NCBI GenBank assembly: GCA_016584495.1
Contig: WAID01000006.1
Span: forward strand, 2,108,001-2,172,000
From: Celoporthe dispersa
Taxonomy: Eukaryota; Ascomycota; Sordariomycetes; Diaporthales; Cryphonectriaceae
DNA length: 64,000 nucleotides
Direction: 5' to 3'
Shown: in pieces, positions 22,601-34,600 of the stretch
Position numbering within the stretch: the first letter of the stretch is position 1
Layout of the letters: each line of letters opens with the position of its first letter
Notes under the pieces: model-generated
The model's input: only the letters and a program-made list of their open reading frames with translations
Told to the model about the DNA's origin: nothing
Databases searched by the model: none
Made by a program: the position numbers and the translations under genes

Positions 22601-23890
22601 CCTTCCAACAAAAAGGCAAAAAGGCAAAATGCCAACATGACTGGAGGTTATTATGCGCCTAGCTCAGTGGAGAGTTTCAGGGGGGGGTCCATCGGATAGC
22701 GTGGTACGTACCTCGATTTGGGCCCGGCCATGTTGTGGACAAAGACCATCTGCATCCAGGCAAGTCTCTCGTTATCATTTTCCCACCACGCCTCGTGTCA
22801 CAGCCAGCCCTCCATCTCTGAGGTACGAAACACCAAGCTTCCCGCTAGCGGCAGATTAACAAGGCAGATATGGCAGCCCTCTCTTTGGTAGGTCGCCTCG
22901 AAAGATGGCACCCAAAGGAAATCCAAGTAGGAACATGCCACAAGAAGAAGCACATGGTGGTGCCTAGAGGCGTAATTTTCTTGGGGCGTGAGTCTAGTGG
23001 TCATGGTTCTGTTGTTTTTGAGACCTGATCATTCGAGGTTTGCTGCTGTAGCTCCTATGTGTACTCAGCTCTGGAGATAGAGCAAGGCTCAGGGGTTGGG
23101 GTATTCCAGGCCAAAGAGCGAACAGCCCAGTGTGAGAGAAAAACCATGTGGTGCTTCATATGACTATTAGAGAGCTAAAAGAAACCTCCTATGGCCAGGT
23201 GATATATACACGCTCTAATCTTCAGCTGTTCTGGAAACAAAATTCTGTATGATGACTTCGCGGTGGATCTGGTGTCCCAGCCCTGTCAGTCCTCTTGTGC
23301 CAGCCTATTTGCTTGTTCCATGCAGCTCATCAGGTTAGAGCCCACGGTCCGACCTGAGTGATCTGATGCAGCTATGATGGTGTTGAGGCCTGCGTCCTCG
23401 GGACGCTCATACACTGGGTTCGAGCCCTTTGACATGTGATTGCCCTGGTCTGCATGCCGAGCAGGGAGAGGGGCAAGCTCTCAGATGCAGGTTTTTACAA
23501 GCGCTTGGCCTGATACTTGAATAGGTATCAATATTTCTTTATCCGTTGCCTTTATCAGCCAAAGACCAGTGTCACTAAAGAAGAAGGAATAGAATTCAAA
23601 GAGGAGATGGGTCTGGTAGCATCTCTACATGTTTGATAAGCTGTCGGGGTCTGTGGTTGCAAGACCACAGACAGGCTTATCGATAAGCAATAGATCGAGG
23701 AAAAAGGAAAGCACCTTGCTCCTGTCAAGATACTGCCACAGCCCTGAAATCATATCAACCCCACCTGCCATTGTCACTTCCTCCTCCTTCAGAGAATCGT
23801 CACCACAGAACCAGCGAAAACATCACCCTTCTCCCCGATCCTGAACCCTACTAGGACACCTGCACATCAGCGTCGACAACCTCAACCAAC
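19657..23890. other. Long divergent intergenic region, ORF-poor
   Basis: 4.2 kb between the AHC1-like gene (-) and the Alba gene (+). It has many GA-rich and TG-rich tracts, notably (GA)n at 21025-21047, A-rich stretches near 21365-21450, and repeated ACTGACTGAC-like words near 21290-21300 and 20735-20780. No open frame has recognisable domains or spliceable conserved sequence. It may hold long 5' leaders, a noncoding transcript or nothing. Confidence 0.45.
21025..21047. repeat. (GA)n microsatellite
   Basis: A near-perfect GA dinucleotide run in the long divergent spacer. Confidence 0.85.
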
Positions 23891-24750
23891 ATGCCTGGCT
23901 CAACAGCCATCTCCACCGGCTGGGCACCACCCGGCCCCTCGAGCCCCTCCAGTTCCTCCCGCGCAGGCAAACGCCGCCGCGACGACGACATTGAAGACGA
24001 CAGTGCTGTTGCCATCCCCGCATCGCCTGCCGCAGCAGACGCCCAGGCCATCGACCTCACCAAAGACGCCTCCTCTGGCCCAGACGAGAACCACCCGCCC
24101 TCCCGCAAGCAGCGGCGGGTCGGCCCTCCACCTCCTCCATCCCGCGCACCCTGCCCACGCTCCCCCACGAGGAGTTGCTCGCCGAGCTGGGCGGCCGCTA
24201 CAGCATCCTCACAGGCTCCGTCATCTCCTCGAGCAAGATCAACAAGAAGGTCACGTCTGTGCTGGCGCACCTGGGGCACGTCGACCTATACAGCCCTGAG
24301 AACAAGCCGGGCGTCATGATGCTGCATGCGAGGGCCGGCGACGCGGGGAAGATGGTTACGGTCATGGAGCTCGCGAAGAGACGGATGGGCGAGGCCGGCG
24401 TGGTGTGGTATCAGTACAATCGGGTCTACGAGGTTGCTGGCGAGGCGAATACGCGCGGCAGGGGTGGTCCCAGCTCCCGCAGGACCGCACGAGGCGCCAG
24501 CCAGACTATCATCGAGGATACGGCTATGGATGCTGCTGAGGGAGAGGATGGTGTGGAGGGGGACGGGGAGGAAGCCTTCGAGCCGGTGCAGGCCGCCTTG
24601 GACGTGGCTGTCCAAGACAAACCCGCAACCGAGCCCAAGACCACCTACATGAGCATTTTCCTGTCACGGGTCCCGATCCCTGAGCTCCAGGCCAAGGCTT
24701 TCATGACGCCGCAGACGAATGCCAACGAGGTCGGCAGTGGCAAGGTATGA
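23891..24750 (+). CDS. Alba-domain nucleic-acid-binding protein
   Basis: About 286 residues, apparently intronless. The N-terminal ~85 residues are low-complexity with basic KRRRDDDIEDD and RKQRR patches. The Alba-like core then begins LPHEELLAELGGRYSI, with VISSSKINKKVTSVLAHLG, HARAGDAGKMVTVMELAKRR and WYQYNRVYEV. This is the layout of the fungal DNA/RNA-binding Alba-like family, related to Rpp20/Pop7. After an acidic linker a conserved tail TYMSIFLSRVPIPEL follows. N-terminus and core are in different frames: a one-base loss (or two-base gain) lies between about 24100 and 24165 (860 bp = 3n+2). A 53-bp intron with a weak GTCGGC donor could also bridge them, but would delete the conserved LPHE. 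The stop follows GSGKV at 24748-24750. Confidence 0.75.
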
Positions 24751-27361
24751 GCCTGGAGCGGGATAGACATGCTCGTACATCATGAGACCAACGAACAACG
24801 CATAGCAGGAGTCAACGCATGGCATCCTCTTTTGATACCCATTTGGAGTGGCTTGATTACACCGTTCTATAGCCATCAATTTACACGACTGCTACGGTCA
24901 CGTCAGAACCGTATCTGTGCTTTGTTTTTGTTTTTTTCTTTTCTTTAAAAAAAGTACTTCCAGGTCTAAGCACTACAAATCCAGACCCGTGACTAACTAA
25001 TACATTTCATGTTTCAGTGTGGGACAATTAAGCAATTTCATCATCTCACATCTATCATCGGAAAGACTAGACCGCTGTGTTGCGTCTATGGGAGACAAGA
25101 TCTGGGTTGAAGGTCTCGTTTATCTAGAAGAGCTGCGATTGGGTAAAGGAATTCCTTGCAGCCATTGCCCATAATTATCTGATTTACAAAAATGGGCATG
25201 TGTCTTGAGCAGACTTTGGAACCGAGTATAAATCAGATCCATGCGCTGCGTCACTGACCAGATTCAATATCAACCTTGACCAGAAATCGAGTCTGCTCAT
25301 CTGTTCACATAGTAATCCGGTTGTTGAAGGGTTCGACCGTGCCAAGGCAAGTAATGATTGAAGAGTGTGCACTCAATTGAGTAATCTTGTAGGATAAAAG
25401 ATGATTGTAGAATTATTGCACGAGTCTTTGGCAGGCAAGACACATACGAACCAGACTAGGTCTTCATTTGCTTGAGCGAGCTTGAGCGAGATACGCAGGC
25501 TGCTTGCTTCTCACACTTTTATTTAATTAATTTACTTTTTTACGTTCTAAAGAGATGGAGCGGAAATGCGAACAGGACTTCAGTCTTCCACACGCATCCC
25601 ACAACTTGACACGGTTGAAGATTCTCAATGCAGTTCTTGTTTATATCCGCACGGTTTAGGCCAAAATTTGTCAAGGCCAGCCATAGGCTATCTCTTGTAT
25701 CGTACTATCAATACCCTATGAGGAATTAGTAACTCCACAGGTAATAAAATTCCCAAGTTGGTCTTCAATTATGGCATCAGAGCTGTACTTCGGAGATGGC
25801 ATCGAAACTACTGTGAGCGAGGCTGATTACGAACTGAAAAAAGGCTGAGGTCTAATGTTATCCATCTGTGCATCCGTTGCTACATAGGTTCTTAGCTGCA
25901 ACCAAAGTCAAATGGGGTATGACATGTGTGCCCGTGGGTGTCCGTTGATCTGAATGTACTTAGATTAGGAAAAACGTTGCTTATTAGACAAGTCATTAGC
26001 CCTGTCTGGACGATGATAACATCGAGAAAAATAGTCGTGAAACTCCCCGATCCTGGTAGTAAATAGATACTCCTCTCAACATGAAGTATCCAAGTCTTGC
26101 CCGACATCCGACGTCCCTGAAACTGCTCATGCATGCATGCATGCACCTTAAGCTTAAGCGCGCGTCTGAATAGCCGGCATGCATCCGAGAATTTGTCTTC
26201 CAGCATGCAGAAGCTCGTGCCTGCTTTTCCTTTTCCTTTTTTTTCTTTTTGTAGGGCTCTCACTGATGGCTATCCATTGACCTCCTCGAAGGTGAGATCG
26301 GAATCTCCACGGGATATTCATATGCGAGGTTGAAAAAGGGGAAGGGGGCGCCTTTTAGCATATTCCGGCATGGCATGACATTCTTCTTAATCTTGCATTG
26401 AGTGTGTGTGATCCCTTGGCGCCCAATGAGATCAGGATATGCGCCTGGCTTTCTGTTGTGTATGCATTCCCCGTTTCAATTTCCGCGCTGACGTGCTGTT
26501 CCAGGTTCTGCCATTGGCCCCGGGGGGCTCGATCCTTCGGGTGGTTTGATGTCCTAGGTGGCGGGCGCTCAAGCGAGGCAACCCAATCGCCAAAGCGGGA
26601 ACCCTTTATCGTGAAGGGTGGGTGCATAGCCAACAGCCAACGGATCAACCACTCGAATCTTCATGGATGTCGATGTCGTCTTTATATCTCCCGCGAGGCA
26701 TGCATGGCATGCATCAGACATCTTGCATACAAGGTTTCCAAGGAACACACGCCTTTTTTTTTCTTTCCTTTTTCAGCCTCCCCTTGGTCATTTCAGATCA
26801 TACTATGGATCGGTGGAATTGCAGTTCCCGCTTCTCGTTCAGCTCTACCCACTCAGAACCCCGGGGCGAAGCCCATCCCCCATCGGCAGTGCAACCCATT
26901 CAGATAAAAAGCCCACATGGCTTGAATCCTTCGAGTTGGCCGTTCCCGCCAGAGATCGCCATGCGTGGTCCTCCAGCAAGCCGCCTGGCAGCAGCCTGCG
27001 CTCGCCAAGGTCAAAGAGCCTCCCATAGGATCTAAAACCGTGTCAGACTTGCAAAAGAGCCCTGGACGGTGGAAAGCAGGGGCCCCCGCATGCGGCTCGC
27101 AGGAGGAATCGTTTTCCAACCGCCTGGTCGTAGAAATCTCCCAACCCCCAGACGCAGGGTGTCAATTCTCTGCCTTTTCCTCGTGAGCAGGCCAAAAGAA
27201 GGGCAAAATTATTGCTGCACGTCGTGACCGAGGAGACCTTTTAGTGATCTCTCTCTTTTTGTCTGTCTTTGTGATCGATCGCCGCCACCAACCTGCAGCA
27301 TAGGGCCTCTCCTTTCTCACCTCTCTCCCTTGTTGCGCCCCCCCTTGTACTGGGTTTCAAG
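24751..27361. other. Intergenic, AT-richer, no gene seen
   Basis: 2.6 kb between two plus-strand genes. It holds a direct CTTGAGCGAG duplication near 25472-25491 and a cluster of GCATGC palindromes: 26129-26144, 26177-26184, 26203-26208 and 26698-26712. CTTAAGCTTAAG (about 26146-26157) is close to the first. No coding sequence recognised. Confidence 0.45.
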
Positions 27362-28622
27362 ATGCGCCGGTACCACGTGCCTCGAGTGCGACTGATCTCT
27401 CCCATCTCTGTGCTCTCGCTTACGTCGTTCCTCTTCACCACCCCGGTGTGTCATGCCTCATTAACGGTCACGACGAATGTTACGGGCGAGGTGGTTTTTG
27501 ACCAGCATTTTTGGGTCGAGTGGACGGGCGGCGATGCGTCGACGTACAAGGTCCTCGTCCAGGAGCAGGAGAGCACGGGGGATGGAGCCGCCGTCACAGT
27601 TGCCAGTATGATATACACTTTCTCTGAGCTGTCAAGCGTGGAGGAGACGACGGATTTGCTAATCGAATGACTTGTGCGCTGAACAGGTAGTGCAACGAGT
27701 CCGTACTCGTACTCATTTAACACTGGCGTGTGGAAGGAGGGCCACTTCGTCTTCATCGTAGAGTCAGACGATGAGCAGGCCGACTCGAATATTCTGACAC
27801 TCGTGAGTCCAAACCGACGCCGCCATGTTCACTCACGGGTTGAGCATCGAGGTTCCGCGCTGTGAGCGTATTCTGACCGGTGTCTTGGGGGAGCAGACGA
27901 GCTCTATCGACGACACAGCATCAACGACATCAACAACTTCTTCGACAACAACATCGGCAGTCACGACAACGACATCTTCTTCCGAGACCATATCAACATC
28001 AACATCAGCAGCATCATCATCATCTGTCAAAGCCAACGTGGCAGAGACCGCCTCGAGCACCACCTCGACCGCCAGTTCAACATCGGAGGCCGAGTCCGCA
28101 GCCTCCGCCGTCGCCAGCACCACCTCGTCATCATCGGGATCCTCCACAGCCGGTGCAGCCGCCGCGGCCACAACGTCACAAGCCTCCTCGGGTCTGAGCA
28201 CTGGCGCAGCGATCGGCATTGGTGTTGGCGTGGGCATCGCCGGCCTCTGCCTCCTCGCCGGGCTGCTCCTGTTCGTATACCGCCGCGGGGTCAAGGCGGC
28301 AGCTGCCAAGAACCAGCCCAAGGAGCTTGCGGGCGACGAGTCGTTCAATTCACAACCGCCGTCGACGGCTAACGGAGCCGGTAGTGGTGGTGCCTACTAC
28401 AATCAGCAGACTGGGATGTGGGAGGGAGCGCCAGGGGACAACAGTGCGATCACGAGGGCCAACTACGGAGGGGTAGACGTCAACAGCGCAATCGAGCTGA
28501 GCAAGGACCCGAATAGACCGTACCACGAGCTGCATCCCAACTCGACCCAGTTTGCCGAGCTGGGGCACAACGACACCTCGTACTACGCCGAGTTGGCAGC
28601 TGCGAGGGAGAACACCAGATGA
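27362..28622 (+). CDS. Ser/Thr-rich single-pass plasma-membrane protein
   Basis: Exons 27362-27605, 27687-27802 and 27897-28622 (introns 81 and 94 bp) encode 361 residues. A signal peptide covers about residues 1-32 (hydrophobic SVLSLTSFLFTT). A small ectodomain of ~90 residues with beta-type segments (VVFDQHFWVEWTGG, YSFNTGVWKEGHFVFIVES) follows, reminiscent of the Kre9/Knh1-like Ser-Thr-Pro-rich family. Next are a heavily Ser/Thr-rich, probably O-mannosylated stalk (~100 residues), one membrane helix (AIGIGVGVGIAGLCLLAGLLLF) with a following YRR stop-transfer, and a cytoplasmic tail of ~110 residues. The layout is that of wall-stress sensor-like or anchoring proteins. Function unproven. Frame intact with the proposed introns. 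Confidence 0.7.
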
Positions 28623-29610
28623 GAAAGCCCTGCACATGTTATGAGAGTGCAGAAGAATGTGTACAGGTGCTTCCATATATACTACATAATGCTTAGTATG
28701 TCATGTTCTTGGTAGAAATAGCATGGAGTTTCTGGGGGGGGGAAAGGAATGTCTATGTAGAAAACATATACCCTGTTTCATCTTCACAACGCTGTTAAAG
28801 TGACTGTTGATCGTACCCACGTTGGGTGCTTTGAACCCGAGGCGGTCTCAAGATTGCGATGGAGGGGAGCATCTCCATCAGGGAGTAAGGGATGACACTC
28901 ACCACTATCCCGCTCAGTTCGAATCTAAAGAGCTCGCCTCTATTGAGAGTGTGGGCAGATGCTGACCAAGCGTAACGTCACCCCATCATTCTCTTTCTCT
29001 ACCAGTATCCTCTGCGCGGGCCTTTTGGGTCCCGTCCCCAGTAACATTGCAGCCATATGGCTTCTTTTCTCCACATTCATTCTGCTTTATCCCGTCTTGT
29101 TTCGATCCCATCCGAGGCTGTTCAGATGGCATGAAGCCGTCAAAATACCTCTGTAACTCGCTACTGCCCTTCGGGCCGTGAGGGTGACATAGGAGATTGA
29201 AAGACAGGAAGTACAGAGTAGAAAAGGTAGTGATGGGAAGCCCGGGGAATTGGGTATTGCAGCTTATTGTAGTGATGAATTGAACGTTTAACTTAACTTA
29301 GCTCCTATGACTGTGCCGCCCGCCAGCAAAGCAGGCCGTGGCAAATGCTCAAACAGAACGACGGACCGTCTCCAGCACCATCCGCTCCGCCGCTTCTGGT
29401 CGACCCTGCTCTGACATCCTTGACGCTGCTGGGGACAATGGCCCAAGGTTTCGGCATGAGCATATATAGATAGAGGGTCTCAAGGCCCTCGTCGCTGTGC
29501 CGGAGTGACCTATCAGCCGTCCTTGCCCTTATCTCAATTTATGCGTAGCTCTTTTTGATGGCACGGTCGATTGCTCCGCCTCCTAGTAGGCTCTCTGCCA
29601 TAACTGAGGC
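28623..29610. other. Convergent intergenic region
   Basis: Spacer between the Ser/Thr-rich membrane protein gene (+) and VTC1 (-). A short G run lies near 28734-28742. No gene supported. Confidence 0.5.
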
Positions 29611-30074
29611 TCATGGTTGCGAGCCGCTGCTCTTCTTGGAGGACTCTGCGATCCTCAGCCCGAAGTTGGCACACACAGCTACTAGCAGCAGAACCGCCAG
29701 CACAGTGGGCCCGAACCTGTCGTCAAAACCAGCCTGACCTCTAGTGCGTATCGATTTCGCGCGCCAGTGATACGTCCTGAGCGCATATATAAGTGTAGCG
29801 ACAGCCACGCCGGTGAAGAAGAATGCGGAGATCTTGGCGGCCTTGTCGCCGAAGTTGAGCATGCCGACGGCTAGGGCGCCCACAATGACGGCGAAGTTCA
29901 GCCAGGACAAGAATGTGCGCTCGTTGGCGAAGTAGACTTTGGGTTCGACACGCGTGGGAAGGGCAATGCGCTTGCCTGGAGAGATCGAGCCAGTCAGCCA
30001 CCAGAGGGAGTGGATAGGGTACGAGTCTTTGAGAGCATACCTGGGGCGGTCTGAAGAAGAGGCTGGCTCGACAT
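29611..30074 (-). CDS. VTC1: Vacuolar transporter chaperone 1
   Basis: Exons 30041-30074 and 29611-29975 (intron 65 bp) encode 132 residues. After a short N-terminus the conserved run RVEPKVYFANERTFLSWLNF is followed by three membrane helices (about residues 37-55, 67-85 and 104-123). A conserved HWRAKSIRTRGQAGFDDRFGP loop precedes the last helix. This is the small DUF202-type subunit of the VTC polyphosphate polymerase complex (S. pombe Nrf1 homologue). It forms the pore through which polyphosphate passes into the vacuole and also affects vacuole fusion and ATPase stability. Length and motifs match the family closely and the frame is intact. Confidence 0.93.
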
Positions 30075-30912
30075 GATGATGATGATGCGTATAGTACAGA
30101 AGAAAGAGAGACTGGAGATGTCGATGTCGCAGAGAGCCTACAACGCTGCGCCGGTTGCGGTTCTAACTGTAGAGAGCGGAAGGAGAAGCTGTGGTGGACG
30201 GACTCGAGATGCTGTGTTTGAGATACTCAATTGGCAAATGCTGTGTACAAGAGCACCTTTGAAGAGACACCTCGGAGGGAAAAAATATACAGCCAGAGCT
30301 AGAGTTCCTAATTAAAATGCGAGTTGACGCTGTGAAATGGAACTCCAACCTAGGTTCAAGAGCTGGTGATGCGGGATTGAACTTTGAGCAGGGGGCCCCG
30401 GCAACCTGGACGAGTTCACGTGTATGGATTGGTGTATCTGATTCGCCTGTGCTTCTTATCGGCCTTATCGAGGAAGACCATGCAGGGTCTCTCCGTCTTT
30501 CTCTGACTACCTTTACGGCGGGGAGTGTATGCAGCAGTACTGTCCCGAACGGCAACATACAAGCTACTGGGGTACATGTGTCTGCTGGACAACAACGCGC
30601 ATGCTCGGGCCGCGGGGAGGTCCAAAACAAATCGCAACCTTACACCGTCACGTCAACAGACATCTCACTCCGGTGACAGGTACTTGACTGCGAAACCGAT
30701 TCAAGAGAGACTTACCTTCCAGCCCTACCACTACAAGTCATCACAAGCAGCACGACTGTGCTCCTTTCTGAGAACCTAGGTGTGTTATTGACTGCTCTAG
30801 CCGTTAACATCCTTGTGCTGCATAGCCAGCAGTATTGACTGATGTTCAGATATCCGCAGTCCAATCTAGTCCTCCTTACCCCTTTCTATCGTGGAAACCA
30901 ACAACTACAATC
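30075..30912. other. Divergent promoter region (VTC1 / Tctex-1)
   Basis: 0.84 kb between two divergent genes. No gene or distinct repeat seen. Confidence 0.5.
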
Positions 30913-31679
30913 ATGGCCGACAAGAAGGAGAACACGCCAGTTCGTCGACATCCAAACAGACCATTTCCATGTTTGGATTGTTATTTCTGACCTCAACAAA
31001 TAGCCCATTGCTCTGAACCGCCTCAAGCAGATTGCCAATGATGTATGCCCTCTTGCCTGTCTCTGCTGTCAAACAACAATCAGCATCGGTGTTCCCTACA
31101 ACATGTCTCCTGCCAATTGTTTACGGAGGAAGCTGACTGGAGATACTACCAGGCTTGTCAAAGCGCCCTGGGCAGTGTCGAGTACTACGACCACTCCAAG
31201 ACAACGCAGTGGAACCAGACCATTATCGTGAGCTCTTCTATCCCAACCCCCCCTTTTCTAGGGCCAGCTTAGTTATCGCAATTCCCGATACTGACTGTTC
31301 CGCCCTCTGGCTATAGAACAACATCCTCCGCGCCGTGATTTCCGAGTCCACCCCCGAGAAAGCCTCCGCGCCCGCCTTCAAGTTCGCTATCAACAGCACC
31401 ATCGTCCAGCACCTGGTGCCAACGTCCCAGCTGAACAAGCCTAAGGGCACCTCGACCGGCACATCCACAGAGGACGAGAGCAAGGATGCAGCCTCCGAGT
31501 CGACCAGCACGCCGACCGCGACCGCCACTGACGGCAAGCCGCATGTGGGCCGCCGGGGTATGCACAGCGCCACGGGCGCCTACTGGAACGAGGAGACGGA
31601 CGGCATGTGGAGTTACAAGTACGATGGCGAGGCCAAGGGGCTGGACGTTGTTATTATGCTGATATGGATCGCTATTTGA
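30913..31679 (+). CDS. Tctex-1 family dynein light chain
   Basis: Exons 30913-30939, 31004-31042, 31153-31227 and 31317-31679 (introns 64, 110 and 89 bp) encode 167 residues. The spliced start reads MADKKENTP-IALNRLKQIAND-ACQSALGSVEYYDHSKTTQWNQTII, broken here by exon borders. The rest forms the Tctex-1 fold: AFKFAINSTIVQHL, then HSATGAYWNEETDGMWSYKYDG and a final hydrophobic strand. A Ser/Thr/Asp-rich insert of about 35 residues separates two strands, as usual in filamentous fungi. Tctex-1 proteins dimerise and bind the dynein intermediate chain and cargo on microtubules. All splice sites are canonical and the frame is intact. Longer exon-3 readings are rejected because they would interrupt the conserved ND-ACQ helix. 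Confidence 0.9.
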
Positions 31680-34600
31680 ACCTATGACCGCAAGATTGAG
31701 GGTCTCTAAGGGTGATAGCGGAGAATCAAGGAGACAATGTTTTCAGAACGACTGCGTACATTGCAGCTATGTGTGGATTGGATCTTGAGGGCATAATACC
31801 TGCGACGGCAGCGCGGACCTGGCAAGTCTGCTTATCATGCATGGAACGGAGTTTTGCCTTCTTGAAGAAGGATGCAAAGGAATTCCCTAGAGGTTCACGG
31901 TCTTCTCGAAGCCAAGACGCGGGAGAAAGAACGGGTCCGGTGGGCATAGCAGTTGTAGGGTATTTCTCAGTTGTACAAATTCGGAAGCTATCAGACACGA
32001 CTGTGCCATGTATAAATTATCGAGGAGTATCGTTCACTATCAGACCACAAACTACCAGCTATAGTACCTGCTCAGGTGCCACATTGACTTTCTCAGTAGA
32101 ATAACGCACTGAAGCTCACCCCATGGCAACTAGGGGCTACTTCGCAAGTAGCTCCATACACGGAGATATCTCCAGGAAGTTGCCCATCTAAGCGAGATTT
32201 TCCCTTTTACCTGCTCAAGGGGAAGAAATCGGGACTGGAATACGTTGTTCATCGTCGACAGTGACTTCTTCTGAGATTGTATCATGGTTATTTTCCGAGC
32301 AGGCAGCCAATGCAGCGCACTTGGCAGCATGTGGGCAAGCACACGGATGGCACCTGACGTGACGGACCCTGGATGTCGCTGTCCGGATTTTGGCTTCTGT
32401 CAGCAAGACATTATCACTGGCAAAATCAGGAGATCGGCCTCGGCACGCAGCGAAGCTCGTGCTGGAACATCTCACCCATAGGTCACATGCTCGACAATGC
32501 CACGTCTCCGTAGCACGGTATGGCTTCGCCTACCGCTTCGAAGCCTCTCCTGAGGATCTATCCGTGTTACATGCTCTACCACACAGCAGTACGTCGTGCC
32601 AATCGCATTGACAGCATGTCGATAGCCTTCCACATGTGCCGCCTGGCAGAATCTCCCGAGACGACTGGGAGCTTGCATATATACTGCAGCCGGGATTGTT
32701 GTTGAAATGCAAACGTCAAGCGAATTGGTCAGAATCAAGCTCAACCGCCGAGGTCATCGGCCTCACTGGCGACAGCGATGACGACGGCGGCGGCAGCACA
32801 GACGCGACCATCATGACAACCACAATCATCAGCAATTGCCATGCGGGTCCCTTTCTTTCCCATCATGCTCCGTCGGCCGCCGCCATCCGACCTCCTACGA
32901 ACCGCGCCAAGCTCATGAACGCTCGGCATGTGCACCCTACTGTCAAGTCGCTCGTACATCTCCATGCTCAGGCGGGTGCAAGCTCAGGGAGAAGGTCAGA
33001 CATGCCACCTACTACGATCATAGACACACGCGTTTGCGGAGCGCTCCTAGCTGGCATCTACTCTTCTCGAGAAGCGGCAAATGGAGTTCGGCATGGTGTG
33101 CTGAATCCTTCCAATCTCTCCAAGTGACAGGCTACGGTCTCCAACTTGTACCTACGACTTCCGCAAACCCAGTTCTCAGAATCCTCTCGATGGACCCCCA
33201 GTCCAGCTAGCATCCTACCCTGAGCGACAGCAGGTTCACTATGCTCACCTAACCCAGCATGCCGAGGAAATACACTCAGGGCAGCGGGTGCCCGGGCCAT
33301 CTGCGCGGGATGTCGGCGGCAGGGCGGGCAGGCCTGTCGCAATGAGGCGCATAACAAGACCTTATATTGTCTCGGGTTACACCCGAGCAGCTGCAAGACA
33401 TGGCTTGAGCGGGCGGCAGATCGACAAGATCTATGTTGCTTTTTCGAGTTCACGCAGCATGCCACTGCCGACATAGTACGCCACACAACCTTGATCAAAT
33501 CGACGACCATGCAGCGTCCCGGCAGCCTGGGTGGCCACTCGACCTCGGCTCTGCATTGCGTCTCCGTCCCTGGCGATCGCTGCCTGATGAGGCGTTGAGG
33601 CTGATTGACGACGTGTCTGAAGCCTCGCGGCTGGTCACCGTCGTCAGTGTCGAACGGCCATCGCGCAGTCTCAAAGCGGCATCAAGCTGAGCGCCTTCGA
33701 TATATCTCACGTGCTCAGTATCGACCCCAGACTCCAGGCTCGGCTGTTGTGGTGCTCCATCTGGGGTGGTTGAGCGGGGAGTTGAATGTCATCCTCCCCG
33801 GCCGAGACCCTCTCTGCACCGACCCACTCCACCCCCACTGTCTCCTGTCCCTGGAGGTAAGAGAAGCGAGCTGTGGGCCTGATGACGATCACGAACTTTT
33901 GGAAGATCTTGCTGCCGCCAGGTTGACAGCCGCCCTGAGTCGGCCATGCTCCCTGTTGCAGCCTTCAGTCTCGCCACTGTCCTCGTTGTTTTGCTCGCGT
34001 GTTCGGAACCCAGCTCCAGAGGAGGGTCTCTCTTGGGACGTCAGATACACATCGCGACCTCGACAGCTGTGTCGTCGTCCCTCGTCAAGCCATGGATGCT
34101 GGCTTGCCGAGGCTGAGTTCCCGTCCCGTCCCACCGGATATGGGAACGGGCCTTGAAAATTCAGTCTCTGAGCCACGGCGATGTCTGAGACCTACTGTGG
34201 AATTAGTAGTAGTATGGTACAGGGCTGAGAAGGGGGACCCCAGGACCCTTGGACACTTTTGGCGATAGTCCCACATCTTCAACAAAGGCAGACTCGGGAA
34301 GCCGGGCACATTGGTGGGAAACGCGGTGCCTCCGTACCTCTCTGGCTAGGTCGGGGAATCAGCACGATGGTGAGGCCTGTGGACTGCAGAAGACATCCTG
34401 GATACGATAGACCTTCCCGTCAAGGACCGGACCAGATCAGACCAGAAGGCTGCATCTGCGCCAGGCATCCAGGCCCTGAGTTGCAGCCATCTCGAAACTC
34501 CGAGCATGTGCGATCGGTCGTCGGCACGGAGTTGCAACCTAACGCCCACGATGTCGGCCGAGAGAGGCTCTGTCCACGATCTGGGAACACCTAGACGTCT

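Noticed and set aside
23411..23432. GGGTTCGAGCCC resembling a tRNA T-arm
   Set aside because: No matching acceptor stem, D-arm or anticodon arm can be folded around it on either strand. Similar TTCGA words elsewhere also lack cloverleaf context.
24110..24170. A 53-bp intron to explain the Alba frame shift
   Set aside because: The donor GTCGGC is weak, there is no branch site, and it would remove the conserved LPHE that opens the Alba core. A one-base indel explains the data better.
33605..34156. A 183-codon open frame on the plus strand
   Set aside because: No recognisable motif, overlapping open frames of similar length on the other strand, and no conserved block. Treated as chance in a GC-rich spacer.
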